Assembly (NCBI RefSeq): GCF_001692325.1
Contig: NZ_LXKN01000018.1
Location: forward strand, 186,001 to 250,000
Length of the DNA stretch: 64,000 nt
Direction of reading: 5' to 3'
Source: Rhizobium sp. AC27/96
Lineage (GTDB): Bacteria; Pseudomonadota; Alphaproteobacteria; Rhizobiales; Rhizobiaceae
A program made the position numbers and the translations under genes. Positions 63,637 through 64,000 of this stretch are shown here, piece after piece. A model generated the notes under the pieces. The model ran no database searches and was not told the DNA's origin. It saw nothing but the letters and a program-made list of their open reading frames with translations. Numbering within the stretch: the stretch's first letter is position 1; each line of letters starts with the position of its first letter.

Positions 63637-64000
63637 CAGGGTTGATCCTTCGTTTTCTGGCTGGATGATAGCCGGTCAAGAATCGCCTGGGCGGTGTTGG
63701 CGTCGGTGACCAGTGCGTTGATCATTCCTGACCGCGCCGCGCCGATGATGCCGGCCGCCTTGCCGGGGGTGGCCGCAACGGCGATGCAGAGAGGCACCTT
63801 CCGCAATTGGTCCGGCGAAGCCGCGATCATCCCCTCCTCGCCATCCCAATGCAGGATTTCGCCGGCTTCGGTGACATAGTGGCGAAGCACATCGCCAGCC
63901 GCGTGGCTCAGTGCCTTTTCGCCCGGGAGCGCCGCCTCGGATGGATTTGCTGCATGCGTCAGGCCGACGCCGACGATCGCTGCGTCGAGCCTGTCCCAGA
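63636..64000 (-). CDS. SorC-family sugar-responsive regulator (partial, C-terminus)
   Basis: The visible ~120 C-terminal residues run on beyond the right edge. ILHWDGEEGMIAASPDQLRK, AVAATPGKAAGIIGAARSG and MINALVTDANTAQAILD are the effector-binding end of SorC/DeoR-type regulators, like the N-terminal half of the fusion protein at 2.9-5.0 kb but without a DhaK. Here the domain ends normally. It probably regulates the HAD phosphatase and sugar genes nearby. Confidence 0.8.
   Translation of the reverse strand, partial: WDRLDAAIVGVGLTHAANPSEAALPGEKALSHAAGDVLRHYVTEAGEILHWDGEEGMIAASPDQLRKVPLCIAVAATPGKAAGIIGAARSGMINALVTDANTAQAILDRLSSSQKTKDQP

Overview
The window looks like Alphaproteobacteria, most likely family Rhizobiaceae (Rhizobium/Agrobacterium-like). 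The basis is high-GC coding sequence, many sugar ABC transporters each with its own regulator, a nitrogen-scavenging guanidine operon, and a rhizobial-type intergenic palindrome near 50.9 kb. This is inferred from gene content and style, without a database search. I saw no tRNA, rRNA, CRISPR array, phage or insertion sequence.

Layout. (1) 1-2.1 kb: start of a sugar ABC ATPase gene running off the left edge behind a perfect 16-bp palindrome, an AraC regulator and a small secreted protein. (2) 2.2-11.3 kb, minus strand: a polyol/sugar operon with an RbsABC-type transporter, a GolD/DthD-like dehydrogenase, DhaK and DhaL kinase subunits, a SorC regulator fused to a second DhaK, and a second DhaL. 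(3) 11.5-15.4 kb, plus strand: GntR regulator, mannonate dehydratase, a KdgD-like dehydratase and a beta-propeller lactonase, with matching inverted repeats before gntR and uxuA. (4) 15.5-18.7 kb: a PAS-GGDEF-EAL protein and a DMT exporter.

(5) 18.9-34.9 kb, almost all minus strand: a surface-polysaccharide locus. It has a Wzz-like protein, Wzx-like flippase, several glycosyltransferases, a GtrA protein and a methyltransferase. It also has an unusual sugar-building set: RfbF, RfbG, an HpcH/HpaI-type aldolase, an SDR, a dehydroquinate-synthase-like enzyme, an NAD-dependent epimerase/reductase and a ThDP enzyme. I know of no described product for this combination, and it is the best candidate for an undescribed pathway here. 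(6) 35.2-38.2 kb: a small P-loop kinase, a stand-alone acetolactate synthase and a SnoaL-like protein.

(7) 38.3-48.5 kb, plus strand: a guanidine-assimilation operon. A sigma-54 type promoter precedes a guanidine-I (ykkC) riboswitch and a terminator-like hairpin. ABC uptake genes, two DUF1989 carboxyguanidine deiminase subunits, a biotin carboxylase of the urea/guanidine type and allophanate hydrolase follow. An NCS1 permease lies downstream. (8) 50.3-59.1 kb: a DUF2026-like protein, a repeat, a small secreted protein, a TetR/EmrA/EmrB efflux unit, a CorC/HlyC-type membrane protein, an LLM oxidoreductase, a PsiF protein and a TIM-barrel isomerase. (9) 59.4-64 kb: a LacI regulator divergent from a PfkB kinase and a GatZ/KbaZ-family protein, then a convergent HAD phosphatase and a SorC regulator cut by the right edge. 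This resembles the tagatose branch of alditol catabolism.

The common theme is scavenging: polyols, uronate-type acids, ketoses and guanidine are imported and phosphorylated, dehydrated or hydrolysed, each module having its own sensor.
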